The notes under the pieces were generated by a model that was given only the letters and a program-made list of their open reading frames with translations, did no database searches and was not told the DNA's origin. A DNA stretch of 64,000 nt from Roseofilum acuticapitatum BLCC-M154 (GTDB lineage: Bacteria > Cyanobacteriota > Cyanobacteriia > Cyanobacteriales > Desertifilaceae), in the NCBI RefSeq assembly GCF_030068475.1, contig NZ_JAQOSP010000147.1:1-64000 (forward strand), in the 5' to 3' direction. Made by a program: the position numbers and the translations under genes. Of the stretch, positions 56,480-64,000 are shown piece after piece (position 1 is the first letter of the stretch; every line of letters begins with the position of its first letter).

Positions 56480-57904
56480 ATGTACGAGAAAATCACCCCT
56501 CCCGAAACTGGCGAAAAAATCACCTTTGCTGATGGTAAACCCATTGTTCCCGACCATCCCATCATTCCCTTCATTCGTGGAGATGGTACGGGGGTAGACC
56601 TTTGGCCCGCTTCTCAGAAAGTCTTTGATGCTGCTATTGAAGCAGCTTATGGCGGAAAACGCAAAATCTCCTGGTTCAAAATCTACGTGGGTGACGAAGC
56701 CTGCGAGCAATATGGAACCTACCAGTATTTACCTGAAGATAGCCTCAAGGCGATCGAAGAATATGGAGTCGCCATCAAAGGCCCCTTAACCACCCCTATC
56801 GGTGGCGGTATTCGCTCCCTCAACGTTGCTCTGCGGCAAATCTTCGATCTTTATGCTTGTGTACGTCCCTGTCGGTACTACGCCGGAACCCCCTCACCCC
56901 ACAAAACCCCAGACAAAATGGATGTCATTATCTATCGGGAAAATACCGAAGATATTTATCTGGGCATTGAGTGGCGCGAAGGCACAGAAACGGTTAAAAA
57001 GCTGATCGAATACCTCAATACAGACCTGATTCCTTCTACCCCTGAGCATGGAAAAAAACAAATCCGTCTCGACTCTGGTATTGGCATCAAACCCATCAGT
57101 AAAACCGGCAGTCAACGCCTGGTGAGACGAGCGATTGAGAATGCCCTGCGCCTGCCCAAAGAAAAACAAATGGTTACCTTAGTTCATAAAGGCAACATTA
57201 TGAAATATACCGAGGGAGCTTTCCGCGACTGGGGCTATGAATTGGCGACTACTGAGTTCCGTGAAGAATGTGTAACTGAACGCGAATCCTGGATTTTGAG
57301 CAACAAAGAAGAAAATCCAGACATTAGTTTAGAAGACAATGCTCGCAAACTCGAACCCGGTTATGATGCCTTAACTGTCGAGAAAAAGCAAGAAGCTTGC
57401 GCCGAAGTGAAAGCCGTTCTCGATGCCATTTGGGAAAGCCATGGTAATGGCAAATGGAAAGAGAAAATTATGGTCAATGACCGGATTGCTGACAGTATTT
57501 TCCAGCAACTCCAAACCCGTCCTGGAGAATATTCTATCCTGGCTACCATGAACTTAAATGGGGATTATCTGTCTGATGCTGCTGCCGCCATCGTCGGAGG
57601 CTTAGGCATGGGGCCGGGGGCGAATATTGGCGATAGTTGTGCCGTTTTTGAAGCCACCCATGGCACGGCCCCCAAACATGCGGGATTGGATCGGGTTAAT
57701 CCTGGATCGTTGATTCTTTCTGGGGTGATGATGTTAGAATACATGGGTTGGCAAGAGGCCGCAGATTTAATTAAAATGGGCATCGAAAAGTCCATTTCTA
57801 ATCGGGAAGTGACCTATGATTTGGCTCGTTTAATGGAGCCTCCGGTTAAGCCTCCTCTGAAGTGTTCGGAGTTTGCGGACGCGATTATTAAATACTTTGG
57901 CTAA
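56480..57904 (+). CDS. icd: NADP-dependent isocitrate dehydrogenase
   Basis: A 474-aa enzyme that makes 2-oxoglutarate, NADPH and CO2 from isocitrate and thereby supplies the carbon skeleton for ammonia assimilation. Substrate-binding residues are in [20 protein letters not shown] (split), with GTEDIYLG-like [29 protein letters not shown] and [11 protein letters not shown]. The length is typical of cyanobacterial Icd, longer than E. coli Icd by an insert around residues 265-300. It appears monocistronic. No canonical NtcA site was found. Confidence 0.97.
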   Translation: MYEKITPPETGEKITFADGKPIVPDHPIIPFIRGDGTGVDLWPASQKVFDAAIEAAYGGKRKISWFKIYVGDEACEQYGTYQYLPEDSLKAIEEYGVAIKGPLTTPIGGGIRSLNVALRQIFDLYACVRPCRYYAGTPSPHKTPDKMDVIIYRENTEDIYLGIEWREGTETVKKLIEYLNTDLIPSTPEHGKKQIRLDSGIGIKPISKTGSQRLVRRAIENALRLPKEKQMVTLVHKGNIMKYTEGAFRDWGYELATTEFREECVTERESWILSNKEENPDISLEDNARKLEPGYDALTVEKKQEACAEVKAVLDAIWESHGNGKWKEKIMVNDRIADSIFQQLQTRPGEYSILATMNLNGDYLSDAAAAIVGGLGMGPGANIGDSCAVFEATHGTAPKHAGLDRVNPGSLILSGVMMLEYMGWQEAADLIKMGIEKSISNREVTYDLARLMEPPVKPPLKCSEFADAIIKYFG

Positions 57905-57917
57905 GTCTATATCGTAG

Positions 57918-58034
57918 TGCCGTGACAACCCTAAAATGGTGGGTTACGGCGGATTGATAGATTGCTATCAGAGTCTAGGTTTTAGCCGCCTAACCCACCC
58001 TACACTAATGCACTATTTTAGCTGTGTCACGGCA
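57918..58034 (+). mobile_element. Repeat family B, intact copy with GTAG flanks
   Basis: A 117-bp element bounded by TGCCGTGACA (57918-57927) and TGTCACGGCA (58025-58034), with inner inverted parts CTAAAAT...ATTTTAG and GGTGGGTTACGGCGG...CCGCCTAACCCACC. GTAG stands on both sides (57914-57917, 58035-58038), a possible 4-bp target duplication. It lies 13 bp after the icd stop. It is the uninterrupted counterpart of the copy at 2785-3063. Confidence 0.78.
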
Positions 58035-58069
58035 GTAGGGTGCGTTACGCTGTCGCTAACGCACCCTAC
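58035..58069. repeat. Perfect 13-bp hairpin GTAGGGTGCGTTA...TAACGCACCCTAC
   Basis: GTAGGGTGCGTTA (58035-58047) pairs with TAACGCACCCTAC (58057-58069) around nine bases. It directly abuts the family B element and could be a separate interspersed palindrome or part of icd termination; no T-run follows. Confidence 0.7.
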
Positions 58070-58084
58070 CCGCTACCCGCTAAT

Positions 58085-58699
58085 TTAATTATTTAGGGTT
58101 TGAACTAAAATGCGTAGCAGGTCTTCTAGATCGGCAGGGACACGATAAAGATTAAGGTCTTGAGTCATTTGACGAGAGTGGCGATCGAATTGACCAAATT
58201 GCCAGATATTGCCGGTGGAAATTGCTCCATGGATCAGGGTTTGATCGGATTCGATCCATTGATCGAGGGCGATGAGTTCGATCGCCAGTTGCACAAAACC
58301 CCTTTCTAGATCTTCATTTTTAGCTTCAATCGCGAGGAAAACACCATCACTTTGGAGCAAATAATCAAGGGAACCTTTAAGTTGATGGCTCACGACAATA
58401 GGATATTCAACATTGAGGGTGGCTTGGGTATAGTGGAGCAAGTCGGTTAAAACCGGGGCAATCAAAAATTCTCGCCGTGCCATTTCACTGGTGAGACTAA
58501 GACGGGGGAGACTCTCCTCAATGCGGTTTTTGAGGTCGAGTAGGCGATCGAGAGTGCCAGTATACTGGGGAAATTGTAGCGATCGCCGTTGCAAGGAAAC
58601 CTGAAAATAGGCCAGAATATCTTGCGGCGCAAAGTTGAGTTTAAAGTAATCCGCAAAAGTATAGGATTGGTCTGGCTTGATAATGGTCAATCGAGACAT
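58085..58699 (-). CDS. Conserved hypothetical, PD-(D/E)XK nuclease-like
   Basis: A 204-aa protein. The segment GSLDYLLQSDGVFLAIEAKNED has the spacing D-x(n)-E-x-K of the PD-(D/E)XK nuclease fold, and a helix FVQLAIELIALDQWI with the conserved Gln-type position follows. The N-terminal half (FADYFKLNF, ILAYFQVSLQ) is helical. Related cyanobacterial proteins are annotated only as hypothetical, to my recollection. DNA cleavage is inference. It is on the minus strand, 29 bp downstream of the subtilase gene, so possibly co-transcribed with it. Confidence 0.65.
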   Translation of the reverse strand: MSRLTIIKPDQSYTFADYFKLNFAPQDILAYFQVSLQRRSLQFPQYTGTLDRLLDLKNRIEESLPRLSLTSEMARREFLIAPVLTDLLHYTQATLNVEYPIVVSHQLKGSLDYLLQSDGVFLAIEAKNEDLERGFVQLAIELIALDQWIESDQTLIHGAISTGNIWQFGQFDRHSRQMTQDLNLYRVPADLEDLLRILVQTLNN

Positions 58700-58727
58700 A
58701 GTGAGTTATCGCCCTTGCAAGAATAGT

Positions 58728-60878
58728 TTAAATCCCTAATGTCAAAACCCAACCTCTTAATGTGCCCGTATTGCCTAAAGCATAATCAATGACTTGTAAT
58801 TTCCAGACTCCTTTAATCGAAACATAACCCAAGTCTTTTAATATGGGGCGTTCGGAAGAGGTATAGGTATGTTGCAATCGGGTTTGTCTGCCTAATGTGC
58901 GGTTTTGCAGCAAAATCTTTGTGTTGTTAGGCGCAATTAAATTAACTTCAATATCGCCCAAGAAACTGTGATCGATATCAACGGTGACTTGGATATCTCT
59001 TAAGGGATTGGTTTCAGAAACATAAATCGAGCTGCTAATGCCGCGACTATCGTAATCGCGAATGGCGACGCTGGCATAATTTTGCCGTTGAATCCAGCGA
59101 CTAACGGTGGGAGGAGTGGGACGCGATCGCACGGCAGCCAAGACAGCCTTATAAGCATTCACTTTACCATAGCCAAACCACTGGGAATGACCGCTACTGT
59201 CATAAGTCCCCTTACGAAAGCCAAACTGAGGATCGGGGTCGAGATCCGTAATCTTATCGGTATTGGAGATTAAAATTTGCTTGACCTGGGCAGCCGTTAA
59301 ATCCGGATTCGCTGATAAAACCAGGGCCGCTACTCCTGCAACAATGGGACAAGCACTAGAGGTTCCCCCAAATGTGCCAGTAAAATCCCCTGTTCCATAG
59401 CCTGCCCCCCCTACTCGGTCAGTCGTAAAAACCCCTAACCCTGGAGTAGAGCTGGTAACGGCCGGAGGAGTGGGAATAAAGCCAGTTTGTTGCAGCCAAA
59501 TCCCTGGAGGAGCATTATTCGAGGGGGCACAAACGGCGATTTCTTTGCCCCAATTACTGTAAATGGCTTTTTTGCTCAGGCTGGAACAGGCAGAGACAGC
59601 AATGATATTGGGATGAACGGGAAAACCGGCTAACCATCGGGTATTGCCAGAAATGACATTATTGGGCCAGCCTTGTTCGTAAACCGTATCGTTGATGGGA
59701 CGGTTGGCATTACCGGAGGCAAAGACAATGACACAGCCTTTCCCCTGTCTACCTTGGGTGGCCGCTTTGGTGAGGGCGGCATTTTGGCGCAGGGAGAGGG
59801 GAAAATTAACGGCGGCTGGCCCCCAACTACAGGAAATGACGGCAGCACCGCGACTGGCACACCAATCAAAGAGTTGTTCGATGGAGTTATCATCGAGGAA
59901 GCCGGTGGTGCGAACGGGCATGAGGGAGCATCCGGGAGCTACACCAACGATACCCGATCCGTTTTCTTCGGCAATGGCGACTCCGGCACAGGAGGTTCCA
60001 TGGTTTTCGACCAGTCCTTCGGGTTGGGGGATAAAGTCTTGGCCTTTGAAGTCTTTGGGGGCGACAATTTTGCCGAGTCCTTGGAAGTCGGGATGGTTGA
60101 GATCCATGGCATCATCGGCAACGGCGACGACAATGGAGCGATCGCCCCTAGTCATATCCCAAGCTCTTTCTGCATCGATATGAGAGCCGGTAGCGAGAGT
60201 ATTGCCCCCATTATGATTCAGATACCATTGTTGACTATAAAACCCATCTCTGGGGCGATACATGGGTTGACTGGGAATAATTAAATTGGGTTCAGCTACA
60301 ACTACGGCGGGAGAAGCCATCAGACGGTTGGCAATTTTAATCGGATTTTCGGGAGCATTTTCCGTGAGTTGATAAACCCAGGTATGGGGAAGAGTATCCA
60401 CCGGTTTGATCTCCCGCAGGCCATACTGTTGGATCAGGGCGTTGCGGGTCGCTTTATCGCTGGTTTCTGACCATTGAATGGTGATCTCATTGGACAAATA
60501 GGTGTAGGTTCCCGGTGCATTTTTGATCTGATAGACATGGCTGGCAAAGGCTACATCTTGGGAATTACGAGCCGAAGTAATGGCGGTTTCTAAGGTTTGG
60601 GGATCGACCGTTAATTCGGAGAAGTTGGCGGCAATGGGGCGACTGGCTAAGGAGGGTAGATCCTTGTCCCAACCTGAAGGGGGGTTAGACTTGAGGGCCA
60701 CCGTCAGCCGATCTGGGGCTTTTTCTAAAACCAATGCTTCGCCCCCCCGTTGTAGCACTAACCCCATTTCGGATTCGGGGATGGGAGCTTTAGCTTGAAT
60801 GGGATCGGAGGACTGATCCGGGGAAGAACTCTCTGGAGAGCCAAGAAAGCGCCTCAACTGCTCGAAAAAATTAACCAT
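58728..60878 (-). CDS. S8 family serine protease (subtilase) with C-terminal P-domain
   Basis: A protein of about 716 aa from ATG 60878; the frame upstream begins with TTG and is less likely. The catalytic triad is visible: Asp in VAVADDAMDLNHPDF, His in VENHGTSCAGVAIAEE and Ser in GTSSACPIVAGVAALVL, with the oxyanion Asn region VFASGNANRPIND. A 200-residue N-terminal region resembles a propeptide and precedes the protease. The last 110 residues (SIYVSETNPLRDIQVTVDIDHS, LIAPNNTKILL) form a proprotein-convertase P-domain. No typical signal peptide was seen, so the export route is unclear. Confidence 0.9.
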   Translation of the reverse strand: MVNFFEQLRRFLGSPESSSPDQSSDPIQAKAPIPESEMGLVLQRGGEALVLEKAPDRLTVALKSNPPSGWDKDLPSLASRPIAANFSELTVDPQTLETAITSARNSQDVAFASHVYQIKNAPGTYTYLSNEITIQWSETSDKATRNALIQQYGLREIKPVDTLPHTWVYQLTENAPENPIKIANRLMASPAVVVAEPNLIIPSQPMYRPRDGFYSQQWYLNHNGGNTLATGSHIDAERAWDMTRGDRSIVVAVADDAMDLNHPDFQGLGKIVAPKDFKGQDFIPQPEGLVENHGTSCAGVAIAEENGSGIVGVAPGCSLMPVRTTGFLDDNSIEQLFDWCASRGAAVISCSWGPAAVNFPLSLRQNAALTKAATQGRQGKGCVIVFASGNANRPINDTVYEQGWPNNVISGNTRWLAGFPVHPNIIAVSACSSLSKKAIYSNWGKEIAVCAPSNNAPPGIWLQQTGFIPTPPAVTSSTPGLGVFTTDRVGGAGYGTGDFTGTFGGTSSACPIVAGVAALVLSANPDLTAAQVKQILISNTDKITDLDPDPQFGFRKGTYDSSGHSQWFGYGKVNAYKAVLAAVRSRPTPPTVSRWIQRQNYASVAIRDYDSRGISSSIYVSETNPLRDIQVTVDIDHSFLGDIEVNLIAPNNTKILLQNRTLGRQTRLQHTYTSSERPILKDLGYVSIKGVWKLQVIDYALGNTGTLRGWVLTLGI

Positions 60879-61005
60879 CTTCACCACTGCTTTGCGATCG
60901 TTTATCTCTTGCTTTTGATTGGAACAGATCAAAGGGGGAACTGTCTGCTAAATTATGTTTAGATTTGTTTTATATTGTTCGTCTTCACCCTATCTCTGAC
61001 AACTT

Positions 61006-61605
61006 ATGGTATCGTTAAACCCCTCTCGACTGCTACAAGCGACCACCCTAGCCCTGTGTACTTCTGCGATCGCCTTGACTGATGTGGCCTTTGGGCAATC
61101 TGCCGGCCAGCAGTTAGCGGCACAAGATGCGGGGGACAATACCCATGAATTTCGCCCCCTGAACCAGGAAAATAGCTTACTGAGTATGGTTGGGGCCCAG
61201 CGTCTGATGAGTCAAGCGGCTGAAGCCGTGGGTAATGAGAATTATGCCCTAGCCCAGCAAAAACTCCAAGATGCCCGTCAGGTGTTTAACCAGCTCTCTA
61301 ATTTTTATCAAGAATTGTCTGCGAGTTTTTCAGGTATTGATAGTCGTATTTCTAATAGCCAACGGGATCTGGCTGTGGAAACAGCGCAAAAACGGGATGA
61401 AGCGACCTATCAGCTTGCCCTTGTCCATCGCGCTCAAAATGAAGCCGATTTAGCCGTTCCCCTGCTCGTACAGGTGATTCGCTCTCAAAACCCGACTACA
61501 GAAATGGGTAAAAAGGCATATCAACAACTGTTTGAATTGGGTTTTGTGGATTCTCCCTATCCCAAACCGGATGATAGCGAATCGACTTCTGCTGCTCCTC
61601 AATAG
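61006..61605 (+). CDS. Exported conserved hypothetical protein
   Basis: A 199-aa protein with a signal peptide (RLLQATTLALCTSAIALTDVAFG, cut likely after AFG) and a helical mature part (SLLSMVGAQRLMSQAAEAV, NYALAQQKLQDARQVFNQL) ending in an acidic, Ser/Pro-rich tail. It is periplasmic or lumenal. I do not recognise a domain; it may be TPR-like. It diverges from the subtilase gene with 127 bp between starts. Confidence 0.78.
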   Translation: MVSLNPSRLLQATTLALCTSAIALTDVAFGQSAGQQLAAQDAGDNTHEFRPLNQENSLLSMVGAQRLMSQAAEAVGNENYALAQQKLQDARQVFNQLSNFYQELSASFSGIDSRISNSQRDLAVETAQKRDEATYQLALVHRAQNEADLAVPLLVQVIRSQNPTTEMGKKAYQQLFELGFVDSPYPKPDDSESTSAAPQ

Positions 61606-61696
61606 AAGCCATAAGGGTATTCACGGGGTTATCCCCTTGAGTCTCTGACGGGCGATCGCTACAATGAAAGACTAAAAGTATCATAAGGAGTCCTGT

Positions 61697-61948
61697 ATGA
61701 TTCATGCGGCCGAAGTGGAAGCGATGATTAAAGCCAAGCTTCCTGATGCCCAAATTCAACTTAAGGATATGACCGGAGGGGGCGATCATTATGAGGCGAT
61801 CGTTGTCTCCCGTGAGTTTGAAGGCAAAAGACCCGTACAACAACATCAGTTGGTTTATGCAGCCGTTCAGGAAGCGATGGCGAGTAATGCGATTCATGCA
61901 TTAGGCTTAAAGACTTATACCCCAGAACAATTTGAAACGTCCCAGTAA
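61697..61948 (+). CDS. bolA: BolA family protein
   Basis: An 83-aa BolA-like protein: IKAKLPDAQIQLKDMTGGGDHYEAIVVSREFEGKRPVQQHQLVYAAV contains the conserved GDHY/F and the C-terminal histidine region (the motif is cited over residues 10-60). BolA proteins bind [2Fe-2S] clusters jointly with CGFS glutaredoxins and take part in iron homeostasis. It is 47 bp before the glutaredoxin gene, with AAGGAG before its ATG. Confidence 0.94.
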   Translation: MIHAAEVEAMIKAKLPDAQIQLKDMTGGGDHYEAIVVSREFEGKRPVQQHQLVYAAVQEAMASNAIHALGLKTYTPEQFETSQ

Positions 61949-62025
61949 AATTCTTAAAAATTAGTTAAGATCAATATTCCTTAACCGATTTAAGGTTGCT
62001 GTTCTACTTTTCTCTCGTGATAACT

Positions 62026-62349
62026 ATGACTCCAGAACTCAAAGAAAGCATTGACAGTGTGATTAAAGAACACAAGATTGTTGTGTTTATGAAGGGTAGT
62101 AAGCTAATGCCCCAATGTGGATTTTCTAACAATGTGGTGCAAATTCTCAATAGCTTTGGAGTCCCCTATGAAACGGTCGATGTATTGGCTAATGAGGCCA
62201 TTCGCCAGGGGATTAAAGAGTATTCTAACTGGCCAACCATTCCCCAGGTTTATGTTAACGGGGAATTTATTGGCGGCTGTGACATTATGATTGGGTTATT
62301 CAAAAGTGGAGAACTGGCTCAGATGCTGGAAGTAGCTTTAGCCTCCTAG
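62026..62349 (+). CDS. grxD: Monothiol glutaredoxin (Grx4/CGFS type)
   Basis: A 107-aa protein starting MTPELKESIDSVIKEHK (ATG 62026; the frame extends upstream without a match to the family). The active site is PQCGFSNNVV, with WPTIPQVYVNGEFIGGCDI. CGFS glutaredoxins transfer [2Fe-2S] clusters and form a heterodimer with BolA. The bolA-grxD pairing is common in cyanobacteria and plants. The unit is closed by a strong terminator. Confidence 0.95.
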   Translation: MTPELKESIDSVIKEHKIVVFMKGSKLMPQCGFSNNVVQILNSFGVPYETVDVLANEAIRQGIKEYSNWPTIPQVYVNGEFIGGCDIMIGLFKSGELAQMLEVALAS

Positions 62350-62374
62350 ACAAGTGACTCCATCGATCAGTAAT

Positions 62375-62432
62375 CCCCCGGTAGTTATTCGAGGATCGAG
62401 CAGATCTCAAAACTACCGGGGGATAGATTTTT
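62375..62432 (+). terminator. Intrinsic terminator of bolA-grxD
   Basis: CCCCCGGTAGTT (62375-62386) pairs with AACTACCGGGGG (62411-62422), a perfect 12-bp stem with a 24-nt loop, followed by ATAGATTTTTGTTTT. It lies 26 bp after grxD. Confidence 0.85.
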
Positions 62433-62479
62433 GTTTTGAAACAACCTAGAAGCCAGCGATCGCCCATTGTCTCAATGGG

Positions 62480-62731
62480 CTAGTAAAATTTGGTCTCTGG
62501 TTCCGGTAAGGGCATTTCAAAATTGGATCGATCGCGTAAATACCGATAAGCTTCTTCTTCTAGCCGATGGACTAAATAAGTTTCAATAGAGTTAGAATGT
62601 CTTAATGCCGCCAGATAGCCTTCAAGGTACATACGCAAATCGTCATAGCGGTATCCTCGATTCCAGAGATCCACAAGGGAATCAGTGATTTTTTGGTAAA
62701 AGCGGATGGTTTGAGTATCTTGAAGCATCAT
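62480..62731 (-). CDS. Small conserved cyanobacterial protein (DUF6761-like)
   Basis: An 83-aa protein, helical: QTIRFYQKITDSLVDLWNRGYRYDDLRMYLEGYLAALRHSNSIE (read over residues 8-51) and HRLEEEAYRYLRD. I recall the family as DUF6761, restricted to cyanobacteria and of unknown function. A GGAG precedes the double ATG. It is convergent with grxD. The upstream gap to 63070 (339 bp) holds AT-rich DNA and a palindrome. Confidence 0.75.
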   Translation of the reverse strand: MMLQDTQTIRFYQKITDSLVDLWNRGYRYDDLRMYLEGYLAALRHSNSIETYLVHRLEEEAYRYLRDRSNFEMPLPEPETKFY

Positions 62732-63000
62732 AAGGGTTGTCTCCTGAGAATAGCTTGAACCTAACCGTGGGTATTTTATAAGGTCGATTCTAGGGTATGT
62801 TCACATGCCTAGGGCCAAAATCCGGATGGGCTAATCGAATAATGACCCAAGGTTGATATTTTTATTTTAACTAATCTCTACTCAGAAGCTAGATAGAAAA
62901 TCCAGTAGAGTTTATTAAACTTAGGATACCCAAAAAAAGAAAATTGTCTTACGATCCTTGAAAATTCGTTAACCTAATACTCGGTATCGACAACTACAGA

Positions 63001-63017
63001 AAAGTTTGTCAAACTTT
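63001..63017 (+). promoter_or_regulatory. Palindrome upstream of the response regulator gene, possible operator
   Basis: AAAGTTT and AAACTTT enclose GTC, a 7-bp inverted repeat 54 bp before the start codon. It is followed by TTGTTAAGG and lies where a -35 region could be. Its role as an operator, perhaps for the OmpR-type regulator itself, is inference. The rest of 62732-63070 shows nothing I can name. Confidence 0.35.
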
Positions 63018-63070
63018 GTTAAGGTGAAGGGGTTAGATGCTGCATAGTGTGATAAGGAAAGTAAACCGAA

Positions 63071-63838
63071 GTGGTCTCGATCGGTATTCAGATTATTGAA
63101 AGCAACCCTCATCTGCGATCGCTTCTCGGTTGGCACTTACAGCAGGCTGGCTATAGCGTTTACCAATCCGCAGATAGTGCAAGCGCTCGTCATGTCTACA
63201 TGGTGCGAGAACCCACCCTTGTGGTTCTAGATAGCAGTATTTCTGGAGGACAAGGGTTAGAACTTTGCCAGTGGATGCACAATCAACAAAGGTCTTTGAT
63301 TTTAATGCTATCGGCTCGTGATGCAGAGAGTGATGTGGTGGCAGGGCTGCAAGCAGGGGCAGATGACTACCTCACTAAACCCTTTGGAATGCAAGAGTTT
63401 ATGGCACGAGTGCAAGCGCTCATTCGCCGACAGAAAAAACTCACGCCTCCAGCCTATCTCAACTATGGGGATCTCAAGATCGATTTGGTACAACGACGGG
63501 TTTCTCTTCAGGGAGTCTCGATTGATTTAACTCCCCAAGAATTTAGCCTACTTTATGCCCTCGCTCAAGTGGGAGGCCAACCCCTCAGTCGCTCCCAACT
63601 CTTGCAAAGAGCTTGGCCCGATGAGATCGATAATCCTCGGACGGTGGATACCCATGTTCTTTCTTTACGCAAAAAAATTGAGATCGATCCCCGCCAACCC
63701 CATGTGATTCAAACGGTGCGTAAGGTGGGATATCGGTTTAATCAGGATGCCCTATCCCAGCAGAGGCGATCGCCGTTTCTCACCCGTTCCCCTTCCCTCT
63801 CTGCCCAGCATCGGTTACCGATGAAACAATCGGATTAA
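63071..63838 (+). CDS. OmpR/PhoB-type response regulator with an atypical receiver
   Basis: A 255-aa protein. The receiver (residues 1-118) has the phospho-site aspartate in VVLDSSIS and Lys in YLTKPF, but the first acidic pair is ES (GIQIIESNP) instead of DD/ED. The DNA-binding domain (about 130-228) has the winged-helix DLKIDLVQRRV, LTPQEFSLLYAL, RTVDTHVLSLRKKI and RKVGYRF. The C-terminal tail is basic and Ser/Arg-rich. The start is GTG 63071 with AAGGAA upstream. Atypical receivers in cyanobacteria (NblR, for example) can act without phosphorylation; I cannot assign this one to a named regulator. No kinase is adjacent. Confidence 0.9.
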   Translation: MVSIGIQIIESNPHLRSLLGWHLQQAGYSVYQSADSASARHVYMVREPTLVVLDSSISGGQGLELCQWMHNQQRSLILMLSARDAESDVVAGLQAGADDYLTKPFGMQEFMARVQALIRRQKKLTPPAYLNYGDLKIDLVQRRVSLQGVSIDLTPQEFSLLYALAQVGGQPLSRSQLLQRAWPDEIDNPRTVDTHVLSLRKKIEIDPRQPHVIQTVRKVGYRFNQDALSQQRRSPFLTRSPSLSAQHRLPMKQSD

Positions 63839-64000
63839 GGGGAAAGATTCCCCAGAGTTAGGGCAGTGGCGATCGTCCAAACATCGACTCCTAGGAGCAT
63901 AAGACTAAAGCCGAATAAGAGGGCATACATCCAAGGTTGGGCTAAGGGCTTGACTTTGCTGGTGTCAATTTGGGTGTTCGCTTGCACTTGCCTGACCAGT
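63835..64000 (-). CDS. C-terminal part of an unidentified membrane protein
   Basis: The minus strand is open from the window edge to TAA at 63837-63835. The visible 54 residues are polar (QVQANTQIDTSKVKPLAQPW) and then hydrophobic (MYALLFGFSLMLLGVDVWTIATAL), ending GNLSP. This implies at least one membrane segment at the C-terminus. The gene overlaps the regulator's stop by four bases (convergent). The beginning lies outside the window; I do not recognise it. Confidence 0.65.
   Translation of the reverse strand, partial: LVRQVQANTQIDTSKVKPLAQPWMYALLFGFSLMLLGVDVWTIATALTLGNLSP

Noticed and set aside
59673-60284. Plus-strand frame of 203 codons opposite the subtilase
   Set aside because: Gly-rich translation with no recognisable motif; it is antisense to the protease catalytic domain.

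Overview
This window is a chromosomal segment from a cyanobacterium, most likely a filamentous non-marine one (inference). Evidence: the HIP1 octamer GCGATCGC recurs throughout; RNA polymerase beta-prime is split (rpoC1 present as a separate gene); ndhN (NDH-1), ldpA (light/redox input to the clock) and ycf45 lie together; and the ribosomal cluster has the cyanobacterial order, starting at rplC and running through truA, rplM, rpsI, rpmE and prfA without rpsJ, rpmD or rpsD. I cannot assign a genus.

Layout. 0-16 kb: housekeeping genes (rsmG, an ECF-like ABC ATPase, rpoC1, lepB, ygfZ), a large hybrid histidine kinase coupled to a GGDEF response regulator, tandem Uma2 nuclease-like genes, and small palindromic or MITE-like repeats. 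16-19.5 kb: a solitary xisI, a PIN-domain toxin-antitoxin pair, then a TPP riboswitch with thiC and a terminator. 19.5-37.7 kb: one long minus-strand translation operon (rplC to prfA, with secY, adk, infA, rpmJ, rpoA and truA embedded), read from a good sigma70-type promoter at 37681-37709 through a leader of about 320 nt containing hairpins. 37.9-41.1 kb: a coupled minus-strand unit of an HTH/NB-ARC/TPR STAND protein, a RelE-like toxin and its likely antitoxin. 41.6-46.9 kb: plus-strand ndhN, a vWA protein, a low-complexity protein carrying seven copies of a short helical motif, ldpA and ycf45. 47.0-48.3 kb: tRNA-Ser(GGA), a cupin and a PhyH-type oxygenase. 48.8-56.2 kb: a NACHT protein with 11 near-identical HEAT-like repeats, an Rpn/PD-(D/E)XK protein and recQ. 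56.4-64 kb: icd, a nuclease-like orphan, a secreted-type subtilase with P-domain, bolA and grxD, and an OmpR-type regulator.

Strongest leads: (1) a 164-bp MITE-like element at 2871-3034 inserted into a second repeat family whose uninterrupted copy lies at 57918-58034, so the window contains its own empty site and shows a 3-bp TAA target duplication; (2) the NACHT-HEAT protein, whose repeats are almost identical except at one hypervariable position; (3) the translationally coupled STAND-RelE-antitoxin unit; (4) the multivalent motif protein beside a vWA protein in the ndhN-ldpA cluster. Family names come from recognition of protein sequence; no database was searched.
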